Part shown: piece after piece, positions 20,343 to 29,417 of the stretch
Position numbering within the stretch: position 1 is the stretch's first letter
Layout of the letters: each line of letters begins with the position of its first letter
From: a bacterium
GTDB lineage: Bacteria > Pseudomonadota > Gammaproteobacteria > Burkholderiales > Thiobacillaceae
Direction of reading: 5' to 3'
Assembly (NCBI GenBank): GCA_009772925.1
Contig: WOUQ01000006.1
Coordinates: 248,001-312,000, forward strand
DNA length: 64,000 bases
Position numbers and translations under genes: made by a program
The notes under the pieces: model-generated
Databases searched by the model: none
What the model was told of the DNA's origin: nothing
The model's input: only the letters and a program-made list of their open reading frames with translations

Positions 20343-21488
20343 TCAGGCGGAAACGCGCGAACTCCCACGGGCCAGCTGGCGGTCCTGCTCCAGCCATTTC
20401 TTGATGCGCTGGGCGTCGCCGATGCGGCTCCATTTTCCCCAGGAATCGAGCAGCACGATGATGACCTTGCGTTCGGCGATGCTGGCCTGCATCACCAGGC
20501 AGCGGCCAGCCTCGCTGATGTAGCCGGTCTTGGAGACGCCGATGTTCCACTCGCTGTTGCGGGTGAGGCTGTTGGTGTTGTGGAAGGCCACCTGCCGGGT
20601 GACGCTCTTGGCGATGCGCTTCACCTTGCCGTTCTGCTTGATGCGCACCACCTTGCGGCCCGGCACGGAGACGTCATAGCTGTCGGCGGTACTGCTCTGA
20701 CGGATGAGCGGGTAGCGAGAAGAGGCATCCACCAGCTTGGCCAGATCCGCGGCGGTGGCGCGGTTGCCGCTGCTGAGACCGGTGCCGTCGACGAAATGCG
20801 CGTGTTCCATGCCGATGGCCCTGGCCTTGCGGTTCATGGCGGCGATGAAGGCCTCGCGTCCACCGGGGTAGGCGCGCGACAGGGCGGCGGCGGCGCGATT
20901 CTCCGAAGCCATGAGCGCGAGATACAGCAACTCTTCCCGGGTGAGCCGGGTACCCAGGGCCAGACGGGAGCCGGTGCCCTTGAGGCGATCCATATCTTCC
21001 TTGCCGATGACGATTTCTTCGTCCAGGGGCAGGCCGGCATCCAGGGTGACCATCGCGGTCATCAGCTTGGTGATGGAGGCGATGGGCGTGGCCACCTCGA
21101 CGTTCTTGGCGTACAGGGCTTCGCCGGTTTTCTGGTCGATCACCAATGCGGCGGCGGACTGCAGATCCAGATCGCTGTCGCGCCAGGCGGTGTCATAGGA
21201 GGCCTGCAGGGTGCGCAGTGGCGTATTCGGGTTGTAGGCCTCGCGGGCACGCTTGCTGACCTTGACCCCTTTTTTCTTGGTCTTTGCCTTGATCTTCTTT
21301 TTCTTAGCCGAGGTCTTCTTGGCCTGGACGGTTTTCGTCTTCTTCTGGACCTTGGCGGGTTGCTGGCTGGCAGCCTGCGCAGGCGTGTAGCTCGCCAGCG
21401 GCGAGGCCAGAAATGCCGCGAAGATCAGGAGCAGCCATGTTCTTTTCAATTTCTCACCCCGTGGACTGTGCGGTCTTGATGCATGCAA
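20343..21488 (-). CDS. pbpG: D-alanyl-D-alanine endopeptidase, PBP7 type
   Basis: A periplasmic serine peptidase of the S11 family that cuts D-Ala-mDAP crosslinks in peptidoglycan. The three penicillin-binding motifs are present: SITK (catalytic Ser), SEN (MASENRAAAAL) and KTG (GVSKTGYIS). Before the catalytic domain there is a long Lys-rich stretch (about residues 45-80, KKTSAKKKKIKAKTKKKG) likely to bind wall polymers or be disordered. The ATG at 21488 gives a signal peptide with an extended N region; a TTG at 21449 preceded by GGGTGAG would give a more typical leader (KRTWLLLIFAAFLASPLAS) and may be the real start. Confidence 0.88.
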   Translation of the reverse strand: MHASRPHSPRGEKLKRTWLLLIFAAFLASPLASYTPAQAASQQPAKVQKKTKTVQAKKTSAKKKKIKAKTKKKGVKVSKRAREAYNPNTPLRTLQASYDTAWRDSDLDLQSAAALVIDQKTGEALYAKNVEVATPIASITKLMTAMVTLDAGLPLDEEIVIGKEDMDRLKGTGSRLALGTRLTREELLYLALMASENRAAAALSRAYPGGREAFIAAMNRKARAIGMEHAHFVDGTGLSSGNRATAADLAKLVDASSRYPLIRQSSTADSYDVSVPGRKVVRIKQNGKVKRIAKSVTRQVAFHNTNSLTRNSEWNIGVSKTGYISEAGRCLVMQASIAERKVIIVLLDSWGKWSRIGDAQRIKKWLEQDRQLARGSSRVSA

Positions 21489-21509
21489 TGTAGCAAATAT
21501 CGGCGCTTG

Positions 21510-21533
21510 AAGTGAACTCTTTAGATTTCACTT
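21510..21533. promoter_or_regulatory. Inverted repeat upstream of pbpG
   Basis: AAGTGAA (21510-21516) and TTCACTT (21527-21533) form a perfect 7-bp inverted repeat with a 10-base spacer, 22 bases upstream of the ATG of pbpG. It could be an operator or a small hairpin in the leader; the function is inferred from position only. Confidence 0.35.
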
Positions 21534-21620
21534 TAACAGCGGACTTGAGCACGAAGTGTTCCACGGTTGGCATGCCGTCGCCAAGCGCTTTATTTCCACG
21601 GCTGTGAGACGGTCCCTGAC

Positions 21621-22472
21621 TCAACGGCGCTGACCGAGCACGCCTTCCAGTGTCCTCATGAGATCGCCGGGCAGCAGCACGGTGCGGCTACCCTCGGCAC
21701 TGGCCAGATCCTTGACGGCCTGGATGTACTTCTCGCCCAGCAGGTACATCGCCGGCAGATCCTTGTCCGGCAGGGCGAGGCTGACCAGCTTGATGGCCTC
21801 GGCGCTGGCGGTGGCCAGGCGCACCTGCACCTCGGCGTCGCGCTTGGCCGCCTCCAGCCGGGCTTCCGCCTCCAGGATGGCGGCCTGCTTGTCGCCCTCG
21901 GCCTTGGTCACCGTGGCCTTGCGCTCACGCTCGGCGGCGGCCTGCATCTCCATCGACTTCTGCATGGTGGGGGAGGGCTTGATGTCCTGGATTTCCACGG
22001 ATTTCAGGGTCAGCCCCCAGTCGGCGACGTCGTCGGCGATGGAGTTCTTCAGCCTCGTCTTGATCTGGTCTCGGCTGGACAGGGCCTGGTCGAGTTCCAT
22101 GTCGCCAATGATGGCGCGCAGCGAGGTCTGCACCAGGTTCATCACCGCCATCTGGAAATTGGTGACGCCGTACACCGCGCTCTGCGTGTCGGTCACCTTG
22201 ACGAAGGCGATGGCGTTGGTGATGAGCACCGCGTTGTCGCGGGTGATCACCTCCTGTTGCGGGATGTCCATGATCAGGTCCTTGGTGGTGACCTTGTAGG
22301 ACACGTTGTCGATGTACGGCACCAGCACGTGCAGGCCGGGCATCAGTGTCTTCAGGTACTTGCCCAGGCGTTCGACCACCCATTCCTCGCCCTGCGGCAC
22401 GATGCGCACGCCTTTCCAGAGCGTGACGAAGAGGAAGAGGACAAGTAGGACCGAGATGATTTCGCCGCCCAT
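21621..22472 (-). CDS. SPFH/Band 7 membrane protein (stomatin/QmcA-like)
   Basis: A 283-residue stomatin-type protein: one N-terminal membrane helix (IISVLLVLFLFVTLWKG), then the SPFH domain (VPQGEEWVVERLGKYLKTLMPGLH, DIPQQEVITRDNAVL) and an Ala/Glu-rich coiled coil (about 180-250). Such proteins oligomerise into membrane microdomain scaffolds, and in bacteria commonly pair with an NfeD protein, encoded just upstream on the same strand. The start at 22472 is the conserved one; an open frame runs on upstream only because the heptanucleotide array there has no stop in this frame. Confidence 0.9.
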   Translation of the reverse strand: MGGEIISVLLVLFLFVTLWKGVRIVPQGEEWVVERLGKYLKTLMPGLHVLVPYIDNVSYKVTTKDLIMDIPQQEVITRDNAVLITNAIAFVKVTDTQSAVYGVTNFQMAVMNLVQTSLRAIIGDMELDQALSSRDQIKTRLKNSIADDVADWGLTLKSVEIQDIKPSPTMQKSMEMQAAAERERKATVTKAEGDKQAAILEAEARLEAAKRDAEVQVRLATASAEAIKLVSLALPDKDLPAMYLLGEKYIQAVKDLASAEGSRTVLLPGDLMRTLEGVLGQRR

Positions 22473-22500
22473 GGTGGGTCTCCGGGTTGGATTGAGGAGG

Positions 22501-22594
22501 GAGTGAGGAGTGAGGAGTGAGGAGTGAGGAGTGAGGAGTGAGGAGTGAGGAGTGAGGAGTGAGGAGTGAGGAGTGAGGAGTGAGGAGTGAGGAG
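22501..22594. repeat. Heptanucleotide tandem repeat (GAGTGAG)n
   Basis: About 13 nearly perfect copies of a 7-base unit (GAGGAGT in one register) fill most of the gap between the SPFH gene start and the nfeD stop. On the SPFH strand it reads as repeats of TCACTCC, in frame without stops and would encode SSLLTPH repeats if translated. The array ends 20 bases before the nfeD stop. Confidence 0.95.
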
Positions 22595-22614
22595 GGGGAC
22601 GAAACACGCGCCGG

Positions 22615-23064
22615 TCAGAGCTTCTCGACTTTCAGGGTCTGGCCCAGCACGTCCACTACCCGCGCCCGGCTGCCGGCGGGGATGGCCTGGTCCGCCACCA
22701 CCGGCCAGCGGTCGGAGCCCAGCACCGGGCGCTGGAAGAGAATTTCACCCGGACCGCTCTGCTGGCCCAGTTCAGCGACGTCGCGGGTGACCAGGCCGAC
22801 CAGGCCCAGGGCGCCCTCCTTGGCCTGGCCGGAACGGGTGCGATCCGGGTTGCGGAAGAAGCGCAGCCAGGCGCCCACCATCAACGCCGAGGCCAGGCTC
22901 CAGAGCAGCAATTGCGCCGCCAGGCCGAGGGGCACGACGGCTACCACCAGGCCGGTGAGCAGGGCGCCGAGTCCGAACCAGACCAGATAAAAGGCCGGCA
23001 GCAACAATTCCGCGCCGATCAGCACCAGGGCCAGCGCCACCCAATGCCACCAAAGCAGTTCCAT
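22615..23064 (-). CDS. NfeD-like membrane protein
   Basis: A 149-residue short NfeD protein: two or three N-terminal membrane helices (ALALVLIGAELLLPAFYLVWFG and following) and a C-terminal OB-fold (GLVTRDVAELG...GEILFQRPVLGSDRWPV...G.RARVVDV.GQTLKVEKL). NfeD proteins partner with SPFH proteins, matching the downstream gene. The start chosen is the second ATG (23064); one five codons upstream is possible. Confidence 0.88.
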   Translation of the reverse strand: MELLWWHWVALALVLIGAELLLPAFYLVWFGLGALLTGLVVAVVPLGLAAQLLLWSLASALMVGAWLRFFRNPDRTRSGQAKEGALGLVGLVTRDVAELGQQSGPGEILFQRPVLGSDRWPVVADQAIPAGSRARVVDVLGQTLKVEKL

Positions 23065-23243
23065 GGGGTTTCCCTTCACGTATTCGCCGCTATTCTGCCT
23101 GAGGCGGATGCGGCGGCAAGGAGGAAATCCCGGGAATGTTTCTTGACCACGGTCAAATTAAATGCGCATCGCCTCCCCCGGCACTCACGCATGCAGGCGC
23201 GTCTGGGTATGCTGTGCATGTTGTACTTTCGATAGGACATTCC

Positions 23244-23849
23244 ATGACTTCCCATACCTTACTGCGTATCGCGGCGTTGGCGATTCTGGCGAGTCCGCTG
23301 GCGGCGCAGGCGGGGGATGCCTCCAAGGCCATCAGCCTCGCCGGCAATCTCTGCGCATCCTGCCATGGCGAGGACGGCAACAGCGCCATCCCCAATTTCC
23401 CCAAGCTGGCCGGCCAGCAGGCCGTGTATCTGCTGCGCGAGCTGAAGGACTACAAGTCCGGCAAGCGCCAGAATGAAGTGATGGGGCCCCTGGTCTCCGG
23501 CCTGGCCGACGAGGACCTGGCCAATCTCGCCGCGTTCTATGCGTCGCAGAAGCCGGCGCCCGGTACCGTCACGGAGCCCTCCCTGCTGCCCGTGGGCAAG
23601 ACGCTCTACCTCAAGGGCAACTCCGCCAGCGATATCCCCAGCTGTGAAAGCTGCCACGAGGTCGACGGCAGCGGGTCGGGCAAGTTTCCGCGCGTCGCCG
23701 GCCAGAACGTCGAGTACCTGCTGGAGCAGTTCCGGCTCTACGCCGCCGGCAAGCGCAACAACGGCACCCGCGTCATGAGGACGATCGCCGAGCGCATGAG
23801 CGAGAAGGAAACCCGCGCCGTTTCCGAATACATGGCCAGCATGCCCTAA
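23244..23849 (+). CDS. Dihaem cytochrome c, c4-like
   Basis: A 201-residue periplasmic electron carrier with a signal peptide (LLRIAALAILASPLAAQA) and two CxxCH haem sites (CASCHG and CESCHE) in two similar halves. Met axial ligands could be those near VMGPLVSGL and TRVMRTIAER. This resembles cytochrome c4, which passes electrons to terminal oxidases. A second dihaem cytochrome gene follows 19 bases later, so the pair is likely co-transcribed. Confidence 0.88.
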   Translation: MTSHTLLRIAALAILASPLAAQAGDASKAISLAGNLCASCHGEDGNSAIPNFPKLAGQQAVYLLRELKDYKSGKRQNEVMGPLVSGLADEDLANLAAFYASQKPAPGTVTEPSLLPVGKTLYLKGNSASDIPSCESCHEVDGSGSGKFPRVAGQNVEYLLEQFRLYAAGKRNNGTRVMRTIAERMSEKETRAVSEYMASMP

Positions 23850-23868
23850 TTCCCGAGGAACAAGCCCA

Positions 23869-24573
23869 ATGAAAACCACTCTTCGATCGTTCGTTCTCGC
23901 CGCCCTGGGCATCCTGGCGGCCCAGTCCGCCCTCGCCCAGAGCGAGCGGCAGCCCCGCGCCAAGGGCATCGAAAGCCCCGGCTATGTCTGGAACACCCCC
24001 GATCCGGACCTGAACCGCGCCCTGGACTACAAGGCCAGCGCCAAGCGAGGCAAGGTAGCCTACAAGATTTGCCGGGGCTGCCATCTGCCCGATGGCTACG
24101 GCAAGCCCGAGGCGCTTTATCCGCAGATTGCCGGCCAGCATGCCAGCGTCACCCTCAAGCAGATGATGGACATCCGCGCCGGCCGCCGCGACAACCCGGC
24201 GATGGCGCCCTTCGTCGGCGACTGGATCGTCACCGTGGAGGAACTGGCCGACATCGCCGCCCACATCAAGAGCCTGCCGCTGCCGGCCAACAACCAGAAG
24301 GGCGACGGCAAGAACCTGGCCAAGGGCAAGGCCCTGTACGACAAGGATTGCGCCAGCTGCCACGGCGCCAACGGTGAGGGCGACCACAAGAAGTTCTATC
24401 CCATGGTGGCCCACCAGCATTACGGCTATCTCGTGCGGGAGACCCGCGAGAGCCGCGACCAGGGCCGGCGCAACGCCAGTCCCGACATGGTCAAGGTGCT
24501 GAAGGGCTACAGCGACGCCGACGTGGAGGCCGTCAGCGATTACATGTCACGGCTCAGCCTGGCGAAGAAGTAA
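23869..24573 (+). CDS. Dihaem cytochrome c
   Basis: A 234-residue exported protein with two CxxCH sites (CRGCHLPDGYG and CASCHGANGEG). It has a typical signal peptide (LRSFVLAALGILAAQSALA) and a longer N-terminal region than the upstream cytochrome. The first haem motif is preceded by KICRGCH and followed by YPQIAGQHASVTLKQM, a c4/c5-like feature. Together with the preceding gene it may form a two-cytochrome electron-transfer unit; partner oxidase or donor unknown. Confidence 0.85.
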   Translation: MKTTLRSFVLAALGILAAQSALAQSERQPRAKGIESPGYVWNTPDPDLNRALDYKASAKRGKVAYKICRGCHLPDGYGKPEALYPQIAGQHASVTLKQMMDIRAGRRDNPAMAPFVGDWIVTVEELADIAAHIKSLPLPANNQKGDGKNLAKGKALYDKDCASCHGANGEGDHKKFYPMVAHQHYGYLVRETRESRDQGRRNASPDMVKVLKGYSDADVEAVSDYMSRLSLAKK

Positions 24574-24616
24574 GGTGTACCGCGGGAGCGGCTGCCCGCT
24601 CCCGCCGCCTCGGCCC

Positions 24617-26137
24617 TCAGTGGGCTGCGAGGGGGATCCTGCCGATTTTCATGCGCCATTCGCGCGGCCCCGTGTCGTGCACGGAGTTGCCGGCGCTGTC
24701 CACCGCCACGGTGACCGGCATGTTCTCCACGTCGAATTCGTAGATCGCTTCCATGCCCAGTTCCGGGAAGGCCAGCACCCTGGCCGCCTTGACGGCCTTG
24801 GCCACCAGGTAGGCGGCGCCGCCGACGGCGATGCAGTAGACACCGCCATGCGCCCGGATGGAGGCGATGGCCTCCGGTCCGCGTTCCGATTTTCCCACCA
24901 TGCCGATCAGGCCCACCTGATCGCCCAGCATCAGGTCGGTGAACTTGTCCATGCGCGTGGCGGTGGTGGGGCCGGCCGGACCCACCGCTTCGCCGGCGAT
25001 GGGATCGACCGGGCCGACGTAGTAGATGAAACGGTTGCGGAAATCCACCGGTAGCGGCTGGCCGTTCTTTACCAGGTCGGCGAGCTTCTTGTGGGCCGCG
25101 TCGCGGCCGGTGAGCAGCTTGCCGGTGAGCAGCAGTTGTTCGCCCGCCTTCCAGGTGGCGGTCTCCGCCCGGGTCAGGGTGTCCAGGTTGACGCGGCGCG
25201 CGGTGGCCGGACCCTGCATGGCGATCTCCGGCCATGCCGACAGGGGCGGCGGCGTGAACACGGCGGGGCCGGAACCGTCCAGGCTGAAATGGATGTGCCG
25301 GGTCGCCGCGCAGTTGGGGATGAGGCCGACCGGCAGGCTGGCCGCGTGCGTCGGGTAGTCCTTGATCTTCACGTCGAGCACGGTGGTGAGACCGCCCAGG
25401 CCCTGAGCGCCGATGCCCAGGGCGTTCACCTTGTCCAGCAACTCCAGGCGCAGTTCCTCCACCTTGTTGCGCGGGCCGCGCGCCTTCAGGTCCTGGATGT
25501 CGATCGGGTCGAGCAGGGCTTCCTTGGCCATCAGCAGGGCTTTTTCAGGCGTGCCGCCGATGCCGATGCCGAGGATGCCTGGCGGGCACCAGCCGGCGCC
25601 CATCTCGGGCAACTGTTCCAGCACCCAGTCGACGAGGGAATCCGAGGGATTCAACACGGCAAAACGAGCCTTGTTTTCCGAGCCACCACCCTTGGCGGCG
25701 ATCTTCACGTCCACCGTGTCGCCGGGCACCAGGTCCAGGTAGATCACCGCCGGGGTGTTGTCCCGGGTGTTCTTGCGGGCCCCGGCCGGGTCGCTCAGGA
25801 CCGAGGCGCGCAGCGGGTTGTCCGGATGCGTGTAGGCCCGGCGCACGCCCTCGTTGATCATGTCGTGGATCGACAGGGAACCTTCCCACTTCACCTCCAT
25901 GCCGATCTTCAGGAAGGCCACCACCATGCCCGTATCCTGGCAGATGGGGCGGTGGCCCTCCGCGCACAGGCGGGAATTGACGAGGATCTGGGCCATGGCG
26001 TCCTTCGCGGCGGGCGAGGCTTCCGCCTCGTAGGCCGCGGTCATGGCGCGCACGAAATCCAGCGGGTGATAGATGGAGATGTACTGCAGGGCGTCGGCGA
26101 TCGATTGGATGAAGTCTTCCTGGCGGATGGTGGTCAT
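24617..26137 (-). CDS. Class I fumarate hydratase (possible mesaconase)
   Basis: A 506-residue iron-sulfur fumarase of the single-chain class I type; cysteines that may hold the [4Fe-4S] cluster include ICQDTG, LIPNCAATRH and GGVYCIAVGGAAYL. The start at 26137 has GGAG 5 bases upstream. Class I fumarases hydrate fumarate and often also mesaconate to (S)-citramalate. The gene is divergent from a cluster with a mesaconyl-CoA hydratase-like gene and CitE-like lyases, so the mesaconase role is a real possibility. FumC elsewhere in the window can cover the TCA role. Confidence 0.9.
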   Translation of the reverse strand: MTTIRQEDFIQSIADALQYISIYHPLDFVRAMTAAYEAEASPAAKDAMAQILVNSRLCAEGHRPICQDTGMVVAFLKIGMEVKWEGSLSIHDMINEGVRRAYTHPDNPLRASVLSDPAGARKNTRDNTPAVIYLDLVPGDTVDVKIAAKGGGSENKARFAVLNPSDSLVDWVLEQLPEMGAGWCPPGILGIGIGGTPEKALLMAKEALLDPIDIQDLKARGPRNKVEELRLELLDKVNALGIGAQGLGGLTTVLDVKIKDYPTHAASLPVGLIPNCAATRHIHFSLDGSGPAVFTPPPLSAWPEIAMQGPATARRVNLDTLTRAETATWKAGEQLLLTGKLLTGRDAAHKKLADLVKNGQPLPVDFRNRFIYYVGPVDPIAGEAVGPAGPTTATRMDKFTDLMLGDQVGLIGMVGKSERGPEAIASIRAHGGVYCIAVGGAAYLVAKAVKAARVLAFPELGMEAIYEFDVENMPVTVAVDSAGNSVHDTGPREWRMKIGRIPLAAH

Positions 26138-26179
26138 GGCGGCTCCAGTTTGCATCGTCGCGAAGCGACTCTCGAAGCG

Positions 26180-26217
26180 CCCCTCTCCCGCAAAGGGAGA
26201 GGGGTTGGGGGTGAGGG
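26180..26217. repeat. CCCTCTCCCGC hairpin repeat, copy a
   Basis: CCCCTCTCCCG-CAA-AGGGAGAGGGG followed by TTGGGGGTGAGGG. This stem-loop family, widespread in proteobacterial genomes, recurs at about 27.5, 30.3, 31.5, 47.7 and 58.6 kb. The flank GCGACTCTCGAAGC is shared with the copy at 47.7 kb. Confidence 0.85.
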
Positions 26218-26403
26218 AGATGCGACCCGCGAAGTATGGTCCCGGAGGTCGCGGCGGAAAAGCCGACTAAATGATTAGGTTTTTCAATACCCACGCTTGA
26301 AATATTTGTGCAGTGCAAAAGCCGAGAAGGGAATAGCGTTCGCTTCAACAAGGAAACGGGCAATGACCCGCTTCCGTGACGATCGAGCGATGAGGAGTCC
26401 GCC

Positions 26404-27501
26404 ATGGCTGTTGCCAGCCGCGTGTTGGGTGATTACTGGCCCGGCATCCAGCTTTACTATCCGCCGGTAAAGTACGCCCCGGCCCTTGGCCTGTACGAGG
26501 ACCTGGAGGCCGCCGCCCAGCGTTTCCAGAAGCACGCCCGCCACTGCCGCGCGCAGACCCTGCTGTTCGACCTGGAGGACGGCTGCCGCCAGAAGGCCCT
26601 GTCGCGCGACCTGCTGCGCCAGGAGTTGCCCGGCCTGAACCGCGACGACCTGGCCGTGGCGGTGCGCATCAACCCCTTCCGCACCGAGGAGTACGAGAAG
26701 GATCTGGCCATGCTGCGCGACCTGGCCGACCACATCGACGTGGTCATGCTGGCCAAGGCCGGCGAGGCCTACGGCGCCGCCGAGATCCGCGATCTGTCGG
26801 CGGCGCTCTCGGGCATGAATCCGCGCATCACCATCCAGCCCATCATCGAGCACCCCAAGTCGCTGAAGATCGCCCCGGAGATCATGGCCTACCCCACGGT
26901 GAAGCACGTGGTGTTCGGCATCCACGACTTCTCCAAGGCCATGGGCATCCACATCACGCCGCGCGGCTGGACCCAGGAACTGTCCTACTTCCTGCACCAG
27001 ATCATCTTCGAGGCGCGCATCAATGGTGTCGGCGTCATCGGCGGCGTCGAGGTGCTCATCGGCCAGGCCTCGATGCCGGAGAATTTCCTCGAGCCGCACG
27101 ACATCCGCCGCTGGCTGGACCTGCACGGCGACGAGGAATCCCGCGTGGTCTACCGCCACGCCTGCGAGGAGGCGGCCATGGGCCTGACCGGCAAGCAGGT
27201 CATCCACCCCAGCCACATCCACCTGTGCAAGGTGGCCTACACCCCATCCCCCACCGAAGTGGCGCGCAACATCCGCGTGCTCCAGGCCGCCGTGGAAGCC
27301 GACGCCCTGCTCGGCGGCGCCATCAAGTTCGAGGGCGAGATGCTGGACCCGCCCATGTTCGGCAAGGCCCTGCAGGTGCTGTTGCGCGCCCACGCCCTGC
27401 GCGCATTGTCCGAGGCGGACACGGATTTCGCCCTCAAGGTGCTGGGCATGCTGCCGGCACAAGTGGTCCGTGAAAATTGGCCGTATGGGGTGATCCTGTG
27501 A
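26404..27501 (+). CDS. CitE-like (HpcH/HpaI aldolase family) lyase 1
   Basis: A 365-residue TIM-barrel protein of the CitE/HpcH group, which cleaves or forms CoA thioesters such as malyl-CoA, methylmalyl-CoA or citramalyl-CoA with Mg. The metal-binding Glu/Asp region is seen in LLFDLEDGC, with the conserved Arg in AVRINPF, and KQVIHPSHI near the C terminus matches the GK..IHP motif of the family. It is longer than typical CitE (about 290) and its substrate cannot be told from sequence. It is the first gene of the cluster and is divergent from the class I fumarase. Confidence 0.75.
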   Translation: MAVASRVLGDYWPGIQLYYPPVKYAPALGLYEDLEAAAQRFQKHARHCRAQTLLFDLEDGCRQKALSRDLLRQELPGLNRDDLAVAVRINPFRTEEYEKDLAMLRDLADHIDVVMLAKAGEAYGAAEIRDLSAALSGMNPRITIQPIIEHPKSLKIAPEIMAYPTVKHVVFGIHDFSKAMGIHITPRGWTQELSYFLHQIIFEARINGVGVIGGVEVLIGQASMPENFLEPHDIRRWLDLHGDEESRVVYRHACEEAAMGLTGKQVIHPSHIHLCKVAYTPSPTEVARNIRVLQAAVEADALLGGAIKFEGEMLDPPMFGKALQVLLRAHALRALSEADTDFALKVLGMLPAQVVRENWPYGVIL

Positions 27502-27520
27502 ACGCACGGGACATCGCACT

Positions 27521-27626
27521 CCCTCTCCCGCAGGCTGGAGAGGGCCGGGGTGAGGGGAAGCCTGACACCACCGGCATCGAGCCTTCCCTCACCCCCAACC
27601 CCTCTCCCGCTTGCGGGAGAGGGGAG
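27521..27626. repeat. CCCTCTCCCGC hairpin repeats, copies b and c (inverted pair)
   Basis: Two copies of the CCCTCTCCCGC repeat (27521-27556 and 27585-27626) lie in opposite orientation in the gap before the acyl-CoA ligase gene. Both are free of stops in the ligase frame, so a long false N terminus (PLPQAGEGRGEG, PNPSPACGRGE) can be read through them. Confidence 0.85.
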
Positions 27627-27644
27627 TCCAGCACGGAGAACGCC

Positions 27645-29285
27645 ATGCCCTTCCCCCCTTTCGAGCCCTGGCAGTGGAACCTGCCCACCCGCTTCAACAT
27701 CGGCGTCGCCTGCACCGATGCCCACCTGGGCACGCCCGCCGAGGACAAGCTGGCGATGATCGTCGAGGACGATACCCTCGGCGTCTCCACCGCCACCTAC
27801 AAGGAACTGGCGCAAGCCACCTCCCGCTTCGCCCAGCTGCTGCGCAACCTGGGCGTGCGTACCGAGGACCGGGTGCTGATCCGCCTGCCCAATTCCCTCG
27901 TCTATCCCACCGCCTTCCTCGGCAGCATGAAGCGGGGCGCCATCGCCGTGCCCACTTCCACCCTGCTCACCGCCGACGAGGTGGCTTACCTGGCCAGGGA
28001 TTCCGGCGCCAGCGTGCTGGTCACCGACAAGTCCATGTGGGTCGGCTTGCGCGACAAGCTGCATGGTCTCGACAGCCTGCGCTTCGTGTTGCTGGCGGGC
28101 GAGGGCGTACCGCCCTTCTACAACGGCAACGGCCTCAAGGTGCTGGGCCTGGAAGCCTCCCTGGCGAGCATCGAATCCTGGGACGAACCCTATCCCACCC
28201 GCGCCGCCGATCCCGCTTACCTGGTCTATACCTCCGGCACCACCGGCTACCCCAAGGGCGTGCTGCACGCCCACCGTGCCATGATCGGCCGGGAACCGGC
28301 GGCGCGATATTGGTTCGACTTCGGCACCGAGGGGGCGCCGGCGGACGACCGCATCGTCCATTCCGGCAAGTTCAACTGGACCTACGTGCTCGGCTCGGGC
28401 CTGATGGACCCGCTCTATCGCGGCAAGACCGTCATCGTGCACGAGGGGAAGAACGACGCCGAGGGCTGGATCAAGCTCATCGCCAAGCACTCCGCCACCA
28501 TCTTCATCGGCGTGCCCACCATCTACCGGCAGATCATCCAGAAAACCGCCTACACCGGCGCCGACGTGCCCAGCCTGCGCCACTGCATGAGCGCCGGAGA
28601 ACATCTCTCCGACGAGATGCTGAGCCTGTGGCGCGAGCGCTTCGGCGTGGACATCTACGAGGCGGTGGGCATGTCCGAGGTGTCCTACTACCTCTCGGAG
28701 AACAAGTTCCGCCCCATCAAGCCGGGTTCCGCCGGCTTCCCCCAACCCGGCCACGGCGTCAGGCTGCTCGATCCGGAGACCCTGGCCGAAGTGGCGGCGG
28801 GCGAGGAGGGCATGATCTGCCTGCCCGCCGACGACCCCGGCCTGTTCATGCGCTACTGGAACCTGCCGGAGGAGACCGCCAAGGCCTTCAAGGACCGCTG
28901 GTTCCTGACCGGCGATTACGCGCGCTTCGACGAGGACGGCTATATCTGGTTCCTGGGCCGCAAGGACGACATCATCAATTCCTTCGGTTACCGGGTTTCG
29001 CCGCACGAGATCGAGCGGGTCATGAAAACCCACCCGGCGGTCGCCGACTGCGCCGCCACCGGCGAGGAACTGGCCGCCGACAAGGTGCTGGTGGTGGCCT
29101 ATGTGATGTTGCACCCCGGCGCCCAGGCCACGCCCGACCAACTCGCCGCCTTCGGCCGCGAGCACCTGGCCGGCTACAAGGCGCCGAAGATCGTCTATCT
29201 GGCCCAGGATTTCCCGCGTACCAAGAACGGCAAGATCATCCGCAAGCAGTTGCGGCCGGAGATCGCGGAGGCGAGGTCGGCATGA
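27645..29285 (+). CDS. Acyl-CoA synthetase, benzoate-CoA ligase family
   Basis: A 546-residue AMP-forming ligase that activates a carboxylic acid to its CoA thioester. The P-loop YTSGTTGYPKGVLHAH, the adenylate motif EAVGMSEVSYY, WFLTGDYARFDEDGY and the C-terminal catalytic lysine motif TKNGKIIRKQL are intact. The nearest well-known relatives are benzoate-CoA ligases; the substrate here is unknown. In the context of CitE-like lyases and a MaoC hydratase it may activate a C5 dicarboxylate such as mesaconate, citramalate or an aromatic-ring product. The start at 27645 excludes the upstream repeat-derived frame. Confidence 0.85.
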   Translation: MPFPPFEPWQWNLPTRFNIGVACTDAHLGTPAEDKLAMIVEDDTLGVSTATYKELAQATSRFAQLLRNLGVRTEDRVLIRLPNSLVYPTAFLGSMKRGAIAVPTSTLLTADEVAYLARDSGASVLVTDKSMWVGLRDKLHGLDSLRFVLLAGEGVPPFYNGNGLKVLGLEASLASIESWDEPYPTRAADPAYLVYTSGTTGYPKGVLHAHRAMIGREPAARYWFDFGTEGAPADDRIVHSGKFNWTYVLGSGLMDPLYRGKTVIVHEGKNDAEGWIKLIAKHSATIFIGVPTIYRQIIQKTAYTGADVPSLRHCMSAGEHLSDEMLSLWRERFGVDIYEAVGMSEVSYYLSENKFRPIKPGSAGFPQPGHGVRLLDPETLAEVAAGEEGMICLPADDPGLFMRYWNLPEETAKAFKDRWFLTGDYARFDEDGYIWFLGRKDDIINSFGYRVSPHEIERVMKTHPAVADCAATGEELAADKVLVVAYVMLHPGAQATPDQLAAFGREHLAGYKAPKIVYLAQDFPRTKNGKIIRKQLRPEIAEARSA

Positions 29286-29417
29286 GGGTGATCCTGAACC
29301 ACGGCATTCGACATGGGCGTTTCCCCCGTTCGAGGGACTAGCGCCATGAACGACCGCCTGCCCGCCACCTGCATTCCCCCCGCCGGCGACCTCATCGAAG
29401 CGCCGCAAGGAGTCTCC

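Noticed and set aside
22501-22594. Heptanucleotide array as a CRISPR array
   Set aside because: Units are 7 bases without spacers; a CRISPR needs 23-47 base repeats separated by unique spacers, and no cas genes are present.
27477-27644. N-terminal extension of the acyl-CoA ligase through the repeats
   Set aside because: The residues (PLPQAGEGRGEG, PNPSPACGRGE) are translated repeat sequence; the conserved N terminus begins at the ATG at 27645.
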